Source of the DNA: Bacteroidaceae bacterium
Lineage (GTDB): Bacteria > Bacteroidota > Bacteroidia > Bacteroidales > Bacteroidaceae
Length of the DNA: 47,797 nucleotides
Reading direction: 5' to 3'
Assembly: GCA_017467385.1 (NCBI GenBank)
Contig: JAFTSK010000024.1
Location: 1-47,797, forward strand
Part shown: one piece after another, positions 27,418 to 34,849 of the stretch
Layout: each line of letters opens with the position of its first letter
How positions within the stretch are numbered: position 1 is the stretch's first letter
The notes under the pieces: model-generated
What the model was told of the DNA's origin: nothing
The model's database searches: none
What the model saw: only the letters and a program-made list of their open reading frames with translations
Translations under genes and position numbers: made by a program

Positions 27418-28320
27418 ATGTATAGAAGATATTATTTGATGTTGCTGGCAGTTGTGTTTTGTACGCTTCAACTTCTGGCACAAGACAGAGTGAGTCAAAT
27501 TCGTGAAAAGTTACTGAACCGAGACCAGAGTGGTGTCATTGTGGCTTCACATCGAGGAGACTGGCGTAACTATCCCGAAAACTCGTTGGCTGCGATTGAC
27601 AACGCCATCAAGATGGGAGTAGACATTGTGGAAATTGATGTACAACGTACCAAAGACGGTGTTCTCATCCTGATGCACGATGGAACACTCGACCGTACCA
27701 CTACGGGTAAGGGCAAGATTTCAGAGGTTACGATGGATTCCATCTCTAAGTTGAAACTGAAGAACGGTTGTGCCATTCGTACCATTCATCCGGTACCTAC
27801 GCTGGAAGAAGCATTGCTTCATGCCAAAGGAAAAATCATGTTGAACTTGGATAAGGCCGACCGCTATTTTGAAGAAGTGTATGCATTGATGAAAAAGACA
27901 GGTACCACCAAGCAAATCATCATGAAAGGCAACAAGAGTGCCGAAGATGTAAAGGCTCAATTCGGAGATTACTTGAATGATGTGATTTACATGCCGATTG
28001 TGAACCTCGACAAGAAAAACGCGAAAGCACAGTTGAAAAAGTTCTGTAAAGACATGAATCCCGTTGCTTTTGAATTGCTCTTTGTGAAGGATAGTAATCC
28101 GCTTCCGGTAGAAGTGAAAAGTTTGCTTGATGGTAAGTCTTTGATTTGGTATAATACTTTGTGGGATACAATGGCGGGTGGTCATGACGACGACATGTCG
28201 CTTAATGATCCGGATGCCGGTTATGGTTATCTCATTGACACATTGGGTTGTCGCATCATTCAGACTGACCGCCCTCAATATTTGTTGGATTATCTGCGCG
28301 GAAGGGGGCTGCATGACTAA
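27418..28320 (+). CDS. Secreted glycerophosphodiester phosphodiesterase family protein
   Basis: 300 aa with a signal peptide (MYRRYYLMLLAVVFCTLQLLAQ). GDPD motifs are complete: SHRGDWRNYPENSLAAID, DIVEIDVQRTKDGVLILMHDGTLDRTTTGKGK, and a closing region AGYGYLIDTLGCRIIQTDRP. It hydrolyses glycerophosphodiesters to glycerol 3-phosphate and an alcohol. It resembles the GDPD half of the preceding gene, so the pair probably arose by duplication. Its stop overlaps the start of the transporter gene (TAATG), which suggests that the product is handed to that transporter. Confidence 0.92.
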   Translation: MYRRYYLMLLAVVFCTLQLLAQDRVSQIREKLLNRDQSGVIVASHRGDWRNYPENSLAAIDNAIKMGVDIVEIDVQRTKDGVLILMHDGTLDRTTTGKGKISEVTMDSISKLKLKNGCAIRTIHPVPTLEEALLHAKGKIMLNLDKADRYFEEVYALMKKTGTTKQIIMKGNKSAEDVKAQFGDYLNDVIYMPIVNLDKKNAKAQLKKFCKDMNPVAFELLFVKDSNPLPVEVKSLLDGKSLIWYNTLWDTMAGGHDDDMSLNDPDAGYGYLIDTLGCRIIQTDRPQYLLDYLRGRGLHD

Positions 28321-29654
28321 TGGTGTGGCGTAAGATTCTTGACTTTTACCGTATCTCTTCTCCTGCCGAACAAGCAGGAGAAGACAAAAAGCGGTTCAAT
28401 CGTGTCCGTTGGGCTACTTTCCTTTCGGCTACAATGGGTTACGGTATTTATTATGTGTGTCGATTGAGCATGAACGTAGTGCGTAAGCCCATTGTGGACG
28501 CTGGTGTATTTACTGAAAGTCAGTTGGGTATCATTGGCTTCTGCCTTTTCTTTGTGTATGCGGTGGGTAAGCTGACTAATGGCTTCTTGGCCGACCGTAG
28601 CAATGTGAAGCGATTTATGTCGACTGGTTTGCTCTGCTCAGCTCTTATCAACTTGTGCCTCGGTTTTACGGAATCGTTCTATGCATTTGCTTTGCTATGG
28701 GGGCTGAACGGGTGGTTCCAGTCTATGGGAGCCGCTTCGGGCGTAGTTTCTCTTAGCCGTTGGTTTGAACCGGAACGTCGTGGTACCTACTACGGTTTCT
28801 GGAGTGCGAGCCATAATATTGGCGAAGCGTTGACTTTCATTACGATTGCTCTGCTTGTCAGCTGGTTTGGTTGGCAATATGGTATGATTGGGGCAGGTAT
28901 TGTCGGGTTGGCCGGATTCCTGTTGCTATGGATATTCATGAGAGATACACCACAAAGCATGGGTTGGTTGCTGAATGAAAGTGCGAAAAAAACTTCCGAA
29001 GTAAAGCCTAAGACGGAAGATTTTAATCGGGCTCAGAAAGAAGTGCTTCGCAATCCGGCTATTTGGATTCTCGCCTTGAGTAGTGCGTTTATGTACATCA
29101 GCCGTTATGCGGTCAACTCCTGGGGAGTGTTCTATCTGGAAGCCCAAAAAGGTTACAGTACATTGGATGCCAGCTTCATCATCTCCATCAGCTCGGTGTG
29201 TGGTATTATCGGTACGGTCTTTTCAGGCGTTGTTTCCGACAAGTTTTTTGGAGGAAGCCGTAATGTACCGGCCTTGATATTCGGCTTGATGAATGTGGTA
29301 GCTCTCTGTCTTTTCCTTTTAGTACCGGGGGTACATTTCTGGCTCGATGCGGTTGCCATGATTCTTTTCGGCTTGGGCATTGGTGCATTGATTTGTTTCT
29401 TGGGTGGCCTGATGGCAGTAGATATAGCTCCGCGTAACGCTTCGGGTGCCGCTTTGGGTGTGGTAGGCATTGCCAGCTACATTGGTGCGGGTATTCAGGA
29501 CGTGATGAGTGGAGTGCTTATCGAAGGAAACAAACAGGTAGTGAATGGAACCGAAGTTTATGATTTTTCGGCTATCAACTGTTTCTGGATTGGTGCCGCC
29601 TTGCTTTCGGTACTTTTAGCTTTGCTGGTTTGGAACAAGAAAAGCAGAGAATGA
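28320..29654 (+). CDS. MFS transporter, organophosphate:phosphate antiporter type (GlpT/UhpC-like)
   Basis: 444 aa with about 12 predicted membrane helices. The N-terminal signature YGIYYVCRLSMNVVRKPI and the stretch VYAVGKLTNGFLADR resemble GlpT/UhpC/UhpT-type transporters, which exchange glycerol 3-phosphate or hexose phosphates for phosphate. The start codon overlaps the upstream GDPD stop. In this operon the expected substrate is glycerol 3-phosphate released by the two GDPD enzymes. UhpC-like sensor function cannot be excluded. Confidence 0.88.
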   Translation: MVWRKILDFYRISSPAEQAGEDKKRFNRVRWATFLSATMGYGIYYVCRLSMNVVRKPIVDAGVFTESQLGIIGFCLFFVYAVGKLTNGFLADRSNVKRFMSTGLLCSALINLCLGFTESFYAFALLWGLNGWFQSMGAASGVVSLSRWFEPERRGTYYGFWSASHNIGEALTFITIALLVSWFGWQYGMIGAGIVGLAGFLLLWIFMRDTPQSMGWLLNESAKKTSEVKPKTEDFNRAQKEVLRNPAIWILALSSAFMYISRYAVNSWGVFYLEAQKGYSTLDASFIISISSVCGIIGTVFSGVVSDKFFGGSRNVPALIFGLMNVVALCLFLLVPGVHFWLDAVAMILFGLGIGALICFLGGLMAVDIAPRNASGAALGVVGIASYIGAGIQDVMSGVLIEGNKQVVNGTEVYDFSAINCFWIGAALLSVLLALLVWNKKSRE

Positions 29655-29729
29655 AGGTAGATTATGTTTCTAATTGGTAGATAAAATAATAATGTGTTAG
29701 GTTAGGGCTTTCTTTATAGAAGGTTAGGC

Positions 29730-29809
29730 GTTCTTTGGCAAGGCTTGTACCCTACGCCGAAGAACATACGTTCTCCGTCAAAGGATGTATATCCTTCGTC
29801 GGGGAACGT
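29730..29809 (+). terminator. Tandem hairpins after the transporter gene
   Basis: Hairpin 1: GTTCTTTGGC (29730-29739) with GCCGAAGAAC (29756-29765). Hairpin 2: ACGTTCTCCGTCAAAGGAT (29768-29786) with ATCCTTCGTCGGGGAACGT (29791-29809), with a few mismatches. They probably end the first uptake operon, although the following U tract is poor. Confidence 0.5.
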
Positions 29810-29828
29810 TCTATAATGAAAGATAGTG

Positions 29829-29859
29829 ATTGAAAGTAACAGGAAAAAGCGTAACTTTG
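29829..29859 (+). promoter_or_regulatory. Promoter for the DMT transporter gene
   Basis: ATTG (29829-29832), 19 bp, and TAACTTTG (29852-29859) fit the Bacteroidetes -33/-7 pattern. This places transcription start near 29864 and selects the ATG at 29883 over the longer frame. Confidence 0.6.
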
Positions 29860-29882
29860 CACTTGTTTTAAAACAGAAAACT

Positions 29883-30803
29883 ATGTGGTTAGCTCTTGCC
29901 TTTCTATCGGCCGCTTTATTAGGCTTTTATGATGTGTTCAAAAAACAATCGTTGAAGAACAACGCCGTCATTCCGGTGTTATTCCTCAATACCTTGTTTT
30001 GTAGTCTGATATTCTTACCTTTTATCGTACTTTCGGCTTGTGGAAGTCCTCTCATGGAAGACTCTATGCTCTATGTGCCAACGGTAGGTTGGGAAGCCCA
30101 TAAATACATTGTGCTGAAATCGTGCATCGTTTTATCTTCTTGGTTGTTGGGTTATTTCGGAATCAAGCATCTGCCTATCACTTTAGTAGGCCCCATCAAT
30201 GCTACCCGCCCTGTCATGGTGCTGTTGGGAGCCATGCTCGTTTTCGGTGAACGACTGAACCTTTACCAATGGATAGGGGTGTTGCTCGCCATCTTCTCTT
30301 TCTTTTTGTTGAGTCGTAGTGGTAAGAAGGAAGGCATTGACTTTAAGCATAACCGTTGGGTACTTGCCATTGTGGGCGCGGCCGTTTTGGGAGCTGTCAG
30401 TGGCCTATATGATAAGTATCTCATGGCTCCCGTAGCAGAAGGCGGTCTTGGTCTCGACCGTATGGTGGTGCAGTCGTGGTATAACCTTTATCAATGCGGC
30501 ATGATGGGTGTTATGCTCCTTTTGCTGTGGTATCCTCATCGAAAGACAACGACTTCTTTTCATTGGCATTGGGCTATCATCTTCATTTCAGTATTTCTTT
30601 CAGCTGCCGACTTCGCCTATTTTTATGCACTGAGTTTGGATGATGCCATGATTTCCATTGTTTCGATGGTACGACGTGGAAGTGTCATTGTATCTTTCCT
30701 TTTCGGAGCTATGTTGTTTAGGGAAAAGAATTTGAGAAGTAAAGCGATTGATTTGCTTCTTATATTAATAGGTATGGTGTTTCTTTATTTAGGGAGTTGC
30801 TGA
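29883..30803 (+). CDS. EamA/DMT-superfamily transporter
   Basis: 306 aa from ATG 29883 (MWLALAFLSAALLGFYDVFKK). About ten hydrophobic helices arranged as two EamA halves (for example TLVGPINATRPVMVLLGAMLVFGE and DAMISIVSMVRRGSVIVSFLFGAMLF). Members move small metabolites or drugs across the inner membrane; the substrate cannot be told. It has its own promoter, so it need not belong to the uptake locus upstream. Confidence 0.88.
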   Translation: MWLALAFLSAALLGFYDVFKKQSLKNNAVIPVLFLNTLFCSLIFLPFIVLSACGSPLMEDSMLYVPTVGWEAHKYIVLKSCIVLSSWLLGYFGIKHLPITLVGPINATRPVMVLLGAMLVFGERLNLYQWIGVLLAIFSFFLLSRSGKKEGIDFKHNRWVLAIVGAAVLGAVSGLYDKYLMAPVAEGGLGLDRMVVQSWYNLYQCGMMGVMLLLLWYPHRKTTTSFHWHWAIIFISVFLSAADFAYFYALSLDDAMISIVSMVRRGSVIVSFLFGAMLFREKNLRSKAIDLLLILIGMVFLYLGSC

Positions 30804-30819
30804 TTATTACTTTTTTCTT

Positions 30820-31320
30820 TCTGACGGAATCCTTACTTTTTTCTTTCTGGCAGCAGAAAGAAAAAAGATAACCAAAAAGAAAGACTGCCGTCTGCACTTT
30901 TTGAACTACTCCGGTACTTTTCTCCGCTAAACAAAAAGAACTCGTTTCACTCAAACAGCTTTTTGTTTTTAACGCTACGAAAAGCACCTCCGCTTCACGT
31001 TCAAAAAGTGAGGCCGGACATTCTGACGCAACATCGCTTTGCTCGTTAAGGTGGATGTTTTGTCGTTAGATACACTCAAAAGCAAATCAACCAACAACGA
31101 GCAAAGCGATGTTAATCCTCCATCAACTTGAGTAAGTTCCGGCATTTAGTGGAGAAGCGTGAAGAAATTTTTGCTCTTTCCCGTTAAGAAGAAAAAGCTG
31201 TTTGAACGAAGTGAGTTCTTTTTCTTTAGGGAAAGAGTGAAAATTTTAGCTTCGGAACGGGAGCCGGCGAATTTTCTTTTTGTTTCGTTTTTCTTTTGTT
31301 CGGGCAAAAGAAAAATGAAA
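30820..31320. repeat. Long composite inverted-repeat element of about 500 bp
   Basis: The 524-nt gap holds no convincing gene but several nested inverted repeats. AACATCGCTTTGCTCGTT (31030-31047) and its exact complement (31096-31113) form the inner pair; 30933-30964 and 31192-31223 pair with few mismatches; outer tracts rich in CTTTTTCTTTC near 30820-30884 match AAAGAAAAA-rich tracts near 31270-31320. A local hairpin near 30836-30868 could terminate the DMT gene. It looks like a dispersed non-coding element (MITE or long palindrome). Confidence 0.65.
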
Positions 31321-31327
31321 GGAACAA

Positions 31328-32203
31328 TTACTCTATAATTATATCATAAGAAACATCAAACGCTTCCCGAGAACCAAGCTTCTGAATCCATTCGCGGTCT
31401 TTCAACTCTCCATCATAACCAACCTTATCACAACGACCATACCAGGGCTCGATACATACAAACGGGCAATCCGGATGAGGCTTGGTGGGCGACCACAAAG
31501 CCACTAACGGAGCATCAAACACCAAACTCACGTATGGCTTCTTGTCTTTAGTCAGCAAGGAAACCTTTTTCAACTGCTTGTTTTCAAAGATGTAAGTATC
31601 ACAATCGAACGTATGTACATTCACCGGCATCAATCCATCGGCATCCAATTCCAATGAATGAAGTTCAGGAGAGACACAACCCTTTTCCACCGGAGAAATA
31701 TACTTCAAGTCCTTTGTGTTGTCGAAAGCAAAGTAGCAACGTTCTTCAGTTGTCGCATCAAAGTCTGGGAAGAAGAAAGCCGGGTGTGCGCCGATTTGGA
31801 AATACATATCCATAGCTCCCATGTTTTCCACTCTCCATTTTACTGTAATCTTGTTGCCGTCGAGCAGATAGCCAATCATCAATCGGAAGGGGAAAGGGAA
31901 CTTGCCAAGTGTGTCGGGTGTGCTTTCCAACCAATAAACGATGCCGTCATCGTCCTTGTAAGTTACTTGAAAGTCCATGTCGCGAGCAAATCCATGTTGG
32001 CCAATCTCGTAGGTGTTGCCGGCATGACGATAGTTGTTTTCCCACACACGTCCTACATTTGGGAACAACACCGGCGAACGTCTGCCCCAAAACTTAGCGT
32101 CGCCTTGCCACAAATATTCTTTTCCGTTCTTCTTGATGCTTTGAAGTTCAGCTCCATGTTTGGAGATTTCCACAGTCAAAACCGAGTTTGATATTTTATC
32201 CAT
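31328..32203 (-). CDS. Aldose 1-epimerase family protein (LacX-like)
   Basis: 291 aa, cytoplasmic (no signal peptide). Galactose-mutarotase-like beta fold: GAELQSIKKNGKEYLWQGD, RRSPVLFPNVGR, GQHGFARDMDF (catalytic-type His) and QIGAHPAFFFP (second His), with CIEPWYGRCD near the end. LacX-type proteins are thought to act on hexose phosphates or sugars of unknown identity. It stands alone with a promoter at 32229-32236. Confidence 0.9.
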   Translation of the reverse strand: MDKISNSVLTVEISKHGAELQSIKKNGKEYLWQGDAKFWGRRSPVLFPNVGRVWENNYRHAGNTYEIGQHGFARDMDFQVTYKDDDGIVYWLESTPDTLGKFPFPFRLMIGYLLDGNKITVKWRVENMGAMDMYFQIGAHPAFFFPDFDATTEERCYFAFDNTKDLKYISPVEKGCVSPELHSLELDADGLMPVNVHTFDCDTYIFENKQLKKVSLLTKDKKPYVSLVFDAPLVALWSPTKPHPDCPFVCIEPWYGRCDKVGYDGELKDREWIQKLGSREAFDVSYDIIIE

Positions 32204-32228
32204 AGTATTCTTGTTTGATTTGTTTTTT

Positions 32229-32236
32229 CAAAGGTA
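32229..32236 (-). promoter_or_regulatory. -7 box for the aldose epimerase gene
   Basis: On the minus strand TACCTTTG matches TAnnTTTG, 25 nt before the ATG at 32203. No clear -33. Confidence 0.5.
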
Positions 32237-32277
32237 AGGATGTTTGAAGAAACGAGCAACATTTTCCTTGTTTTTCT

Positions 32278-32733
32278 TTACCTTCGATGCAATCCCAGCA
32301 TCCGGGCTGCTTCTCGCTTTCCTGAATCAAACTTAAACGAATCCAATATCAAATGAGCTTTTTCTTTGTCTGCGATGTGGTCGGCCATAATGTCCAACGC
32401 CTCTAATTTGGCCTTCTCGAAAGTGAACAGAGACATGAGCTTTGCACATTGTCGGCAACTGAAATAATTGTCCAATACACCCACGCTGAGGAGTTCCAAC
32501 TGGCCTTCTGAAAAAGATTTCCGTTTGATGGTTTTGTAAAGGAATTGGAAATCCCGTTCGTTCATGATAGGACTTCGGTGGTGAGGCCGTTCATGGCGTG
32601 GCCGATGTTGTAGCACTTCCACTTTCTTTGTTGCAGAAGTTCTGGAAGTTACAGAAGCACTCAGTAAGTTTGTTTCGCTACCCATCCAAGCACATAGGGC
32701 AAGGATGAAGAAAATTTTTGATGTCTGTTTCAT
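32278..32733 (-). CDS. Exported DUF4476 protein
   Basis: 151 aa with a signal peptide (MKQTSKIFFILALCAWMGS...). Residues about 58-150 match the DUF4476 pattern: NERDFQFLYKTIKRKSFSEG, followed by a helix with FTFEKAKLEALDIM and the end DSFKFDSGKREAARMLG. The family is helical, extracytoplasmic and of unknown function. Two cysteines (SCRQC) lie in the middle. A -7 box at 32758-32765 precedes it. Confidence 0.8.
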   Translation of the reverse strand: MKQTSKIFFILALCAWMGSETNLLSASVTSRTSATKKVEVLQHRPRHERPHHRSPIMNERDFQFLYKTIKRKSFSEGQLELLSVGVLDNYFSCRQCAKLMSLFTFEKAKLEALDIMADHIADKEKAHLILDSFKFDSGKREAARMLGLHRR

Positions 32734-32757
32734 AGTCGTTATTTTATTTGTTTACTG

Positions 32758-32765
32758 CAAATGTA
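32758..32765 (-). promoter_or_regulatory. -7 box for the DUF4476 gene
   Basis: Minus strand TACATTTG matches TAnnTTTG, 24 nt before the ATG at 32733. Confidence 0.5.
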
Positions 32766-32883
32766 ACGGATATTTTGGTTATAGTAAAAAGATATTCCCT
32801 CTTTGTTGGTAGGAGATTTCCTATTCCTGATAGGGAATTCCCCAAAAGATGCAGAGCTTTTTGAAAAAGCCTTTGAGGAATCA

Positions 32884-32986
32884 AGCAAAAAAAAGCTTTG
32901 AAGGACGCATCATCGCTTCAAAGCTTTTTCCTTGTTTCTCTTTGACGCGTTGTTCCGTTTTCTTAAGAGGAATTAGAGGTTGGTTT
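32884..32986. repeat. Left copy of a 103-bp direct repeat bracketing the second uptake locus
   Basis: This segment and 43385-43487 agree at about 100 of 103 positions and have the same orientation, 10,501 bp apart. Each holds a hairpin (AAAAGCTTTGAAG ... CTTCAAAGCTTTTT) that works as a terminator, then a conserved tail containing CGTTGTTCCGTTTTCTTAAG. The rest of the gap 32734-33098 contains the promoters of the flanking genes and nothing else recognised. Confidence 0.9.
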
Positions 32987-33048
32987 TACTCTTCATTTAT
33001 AAATTCAGTCGATGGAGAAAGTTTCACCTACCCATGTTATTGTTTCAT

Positions 33049-33080
33049 ATTGTTCATATTCCATAAAATCCGTATATTTG
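33049..33080 (+). promoter_or_regulatory. Promoter of the second ECF sigma gene
   Basis: ATTG (33049-33052), 20 bp, TATATTTG (33073-33080). Transcription would begin near 33085, so the ATG at 33099 is the start. Confidence 0.65.
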
Positions 33081-33098
33081 CCCAGTTTTTTCAATCTT

Positions 33099-33668
33099 AT
33101 GACAACAGAAGACAACATAACAGGTAAGAAACTTCATGTAGACATGCTCTATCGTGATTTCTATTTTCCTTTGGTAGAGTTCTCGCAAAAAATGGTGATA
33201 CGTCAGGATATTGCCGAAGACATTGTGCAGGAACTTTTTGTTAGTTTGTTGGATAAACCGTTGTCTTTTTCAAATGAAGCCGCTTTACGTTCCTATTTAT
33301 TCGTTTCAGTAAAGAACCGTTCCTTAGACTATCTCAAGCATTTGGAAGTGGAGCATAATTACATTAAAAATATGCAGATAGAAGATACTCTTGCAGATGA
33401 AGAATGGGAATCGGACTTCGATGAACAACTGATGAATATGCTGTTTGCAGAAATTGACCGATTACCCGAACGTTGTCGCAAAATATTCCTTCTTGCCCTC
33501 GATGGTTTGTCAAACGAAGAAATTGCCGATATTTGTCAGGTATCTGTTGAAACTGTCAAAACACAAAAGAAGCGGGCAAAGAAAAAGATAAAGGAACATT
33601 TAGAGACAGAAAAGAAAAAAAACTACTTGGTATTACTGCTTTTTTTAAGAATCATGTACCCCTTTTAA
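33099..33668 (+). CDS. ECF-type RNA polymerase sigma-70 factor, Bacteroidetes family
   Basis: 189 aa from ATG 33099 (MTTEDNITGKKLHVDML); the upstream extension to 33012 crosses the promoter. Region 2: FSQKMVIRQDIAEDIVQELF and ALRSYLFVSVKNRSLDYLKH. Region 4: IDRLPERCRKIFLLALDGLS and EEIADICQVSVETVKTQKKR. It should direct transcription of the fecR-susCD operon that follows and differs clearly from the first ECF factor (18221-18799). Confidence 0.95.
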   Translation: MTTEDNITGKKLHVDMLYRDFYFPLVEFSQKMVIRQDIAEDIVQELFVSLLDKPLSFSNEAALRSYLFVSVKNRSLDYLKHLEVEHNYIKNMQIEDTLADEEWESDFDEQLMNMLFAEIDRLPERCRKIFLLALDGLSNEEIADICQVSVETVKTQKKRAKKKIKEHLETEKKKNYLVLLLFLRIMYPF

Positions 33669-33686
33669 CACATACTCTCGTTTTGT

Positions 33687-34832
33687 ATGAAACGAAACGT
33701 CAGTATGGACATTAAGAATATCTTATTAAAATATATTATAGGGGATCTTTCCAGCCAAGAGAAAGAAGTCTTGAAACAATGGACAGACAAGGATGTACGG
33801 CATGCCAATTATTTGCAAAAGCTACAATCCCGTCACAATTATTCGGAACTTTATATACAATATAAAAAGAAACAAGCCCGTAACGCTAAGCGTATCCAAT
33901 GGTTTAGTCGTGCATTATGGCGACGGGCTGCTTTCTGGATACTTCCTTTTCTTTTTGCTTTTGGGGTAGGATACTGGACTAATAGCAGCCAACAAAAGCC
34001 CAACATTTTTCCTGGTTCTTCCAAAGCCAATCTGTATTTGGCTAATGGTACTCAACTGGCTCTTGACGCAATAATGGAACCTGGATGGATTTTAGTGGAT
34101 AAAGCCCAAATGATCAAGAACGAAAAAGGAATTCTGCACTATGTTTCTCCAGACACAATGAAGGCATCAAAAGCCAAAGAATATAATCAATTGAAAACTC
34201 CAAGAGGAGGCGAATACCGTATTATTTTACCTGATGGTACTAAAGTTCGGTTGAATGCGCTTTCATCACTGAATTATCCCACTCAATTTACGGATGATAA
34301 ACGTATTGTAGAATTGGCGGGCGAAGCTTATTTTGAAATCGCCAAAGATTCTATACGTCCTTTTATTGTAAAAGCAAACGGACTGGATATCAAACAGTAC
34401 GGCACCAAGTTTAGTGTAAATGCTCGTTCTGCGCAAGAGACAACCGTTGTGCTTGAGGAAGGAAGCATCGGCGTATCACCAGCTAATAAAGAAATAAAAG
34501 AACAAATGATAGTGCCGGGAGAAGTGGTGAAATGGTGTGAACCTACCAATGAAATAACCATATCCCAGTCGGAAAAAGAATCAGAAAAGCTGACAGCCTG
34601 GCACAATGACCGTTTTACATTCGACAATGAAACATTGGGTAAAGTAATGGAAAACATTTCTTTATGGTATGATGTGGACATCTGTTTTCATGATATAGAA
34701 ACAGCTTCCATGCACTTTACCGGGAACATTGGACGATATGCCGACATTCAGGTATTATTGGATGCTATCGAAGCCTCTGCCAATGTCCGCATCAAGGTAG
34801 AAGGTAAACAAATTATATTGATGAACGAATAA
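33687..34832 (+). CDS. FecR-family anti-sigma factor
   Basis: 381 aa from ATG 33687; ATG 33705 (MDIKNILLKYII) is an equally reasonable start. Cytoplasmic N-terminus, one membrane helix (about residues 74-94, AAFWILPFLFAFGVGYW), then an extra segment of about 80 residues before the FecR core (LKTPRGGEYRIILPDGTKVR; LAGEAYFEIAKDSIRPFIVK; DIKQYGTKFSVNA) and a DUF4974 domain at the C-terminus (FTFDNETLGKVMENISLWYD). It ends 17 nt before susC, so unlike the first locus there is no room here for a leader sRNA. Confidence 0.95.
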   Translation: MKRNVSMDIKNILLKYIIGDLSSQEKEVLKQWTDKDVRHANYLQKLQSRHNYSELYIQYKKKQARNAKRIQWFSRALWRRAAFWILPFLFAFGVGYWTNSSQQKPNIFPGSSKANLYLANGTQLALDAIMEPGWILVDKAQMIKNEKGILHYVSPDTMKASKAKEYNQLKTPRGGEYRIILPDGTKVRLNALSSLNYPTQFTDDKRIVELAGEAYFEIAKDSIRPFIVKANGLDIKQYGTKFSVNARSAQETTVVLEEGSIGVSPANKEIKEQMIVPGEVVKWCEPTNEITISQSEKESEKLTAWHNDRFTFDNETLGKVMENISLWYDVDICFHDIETASMHFTGNIGRYADIQVLLDAIEASANVRIKVEGKQIILMNE

Positions 34833-34849
34833 TCAATTTAATATCTATT

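Noticed and set aside
32884..32986. The 103-bp repeat as part of a CRISPR array
   Set aside because: Only two copies exist, 10.5 kb apart, with no regular spacers and no cas genes.
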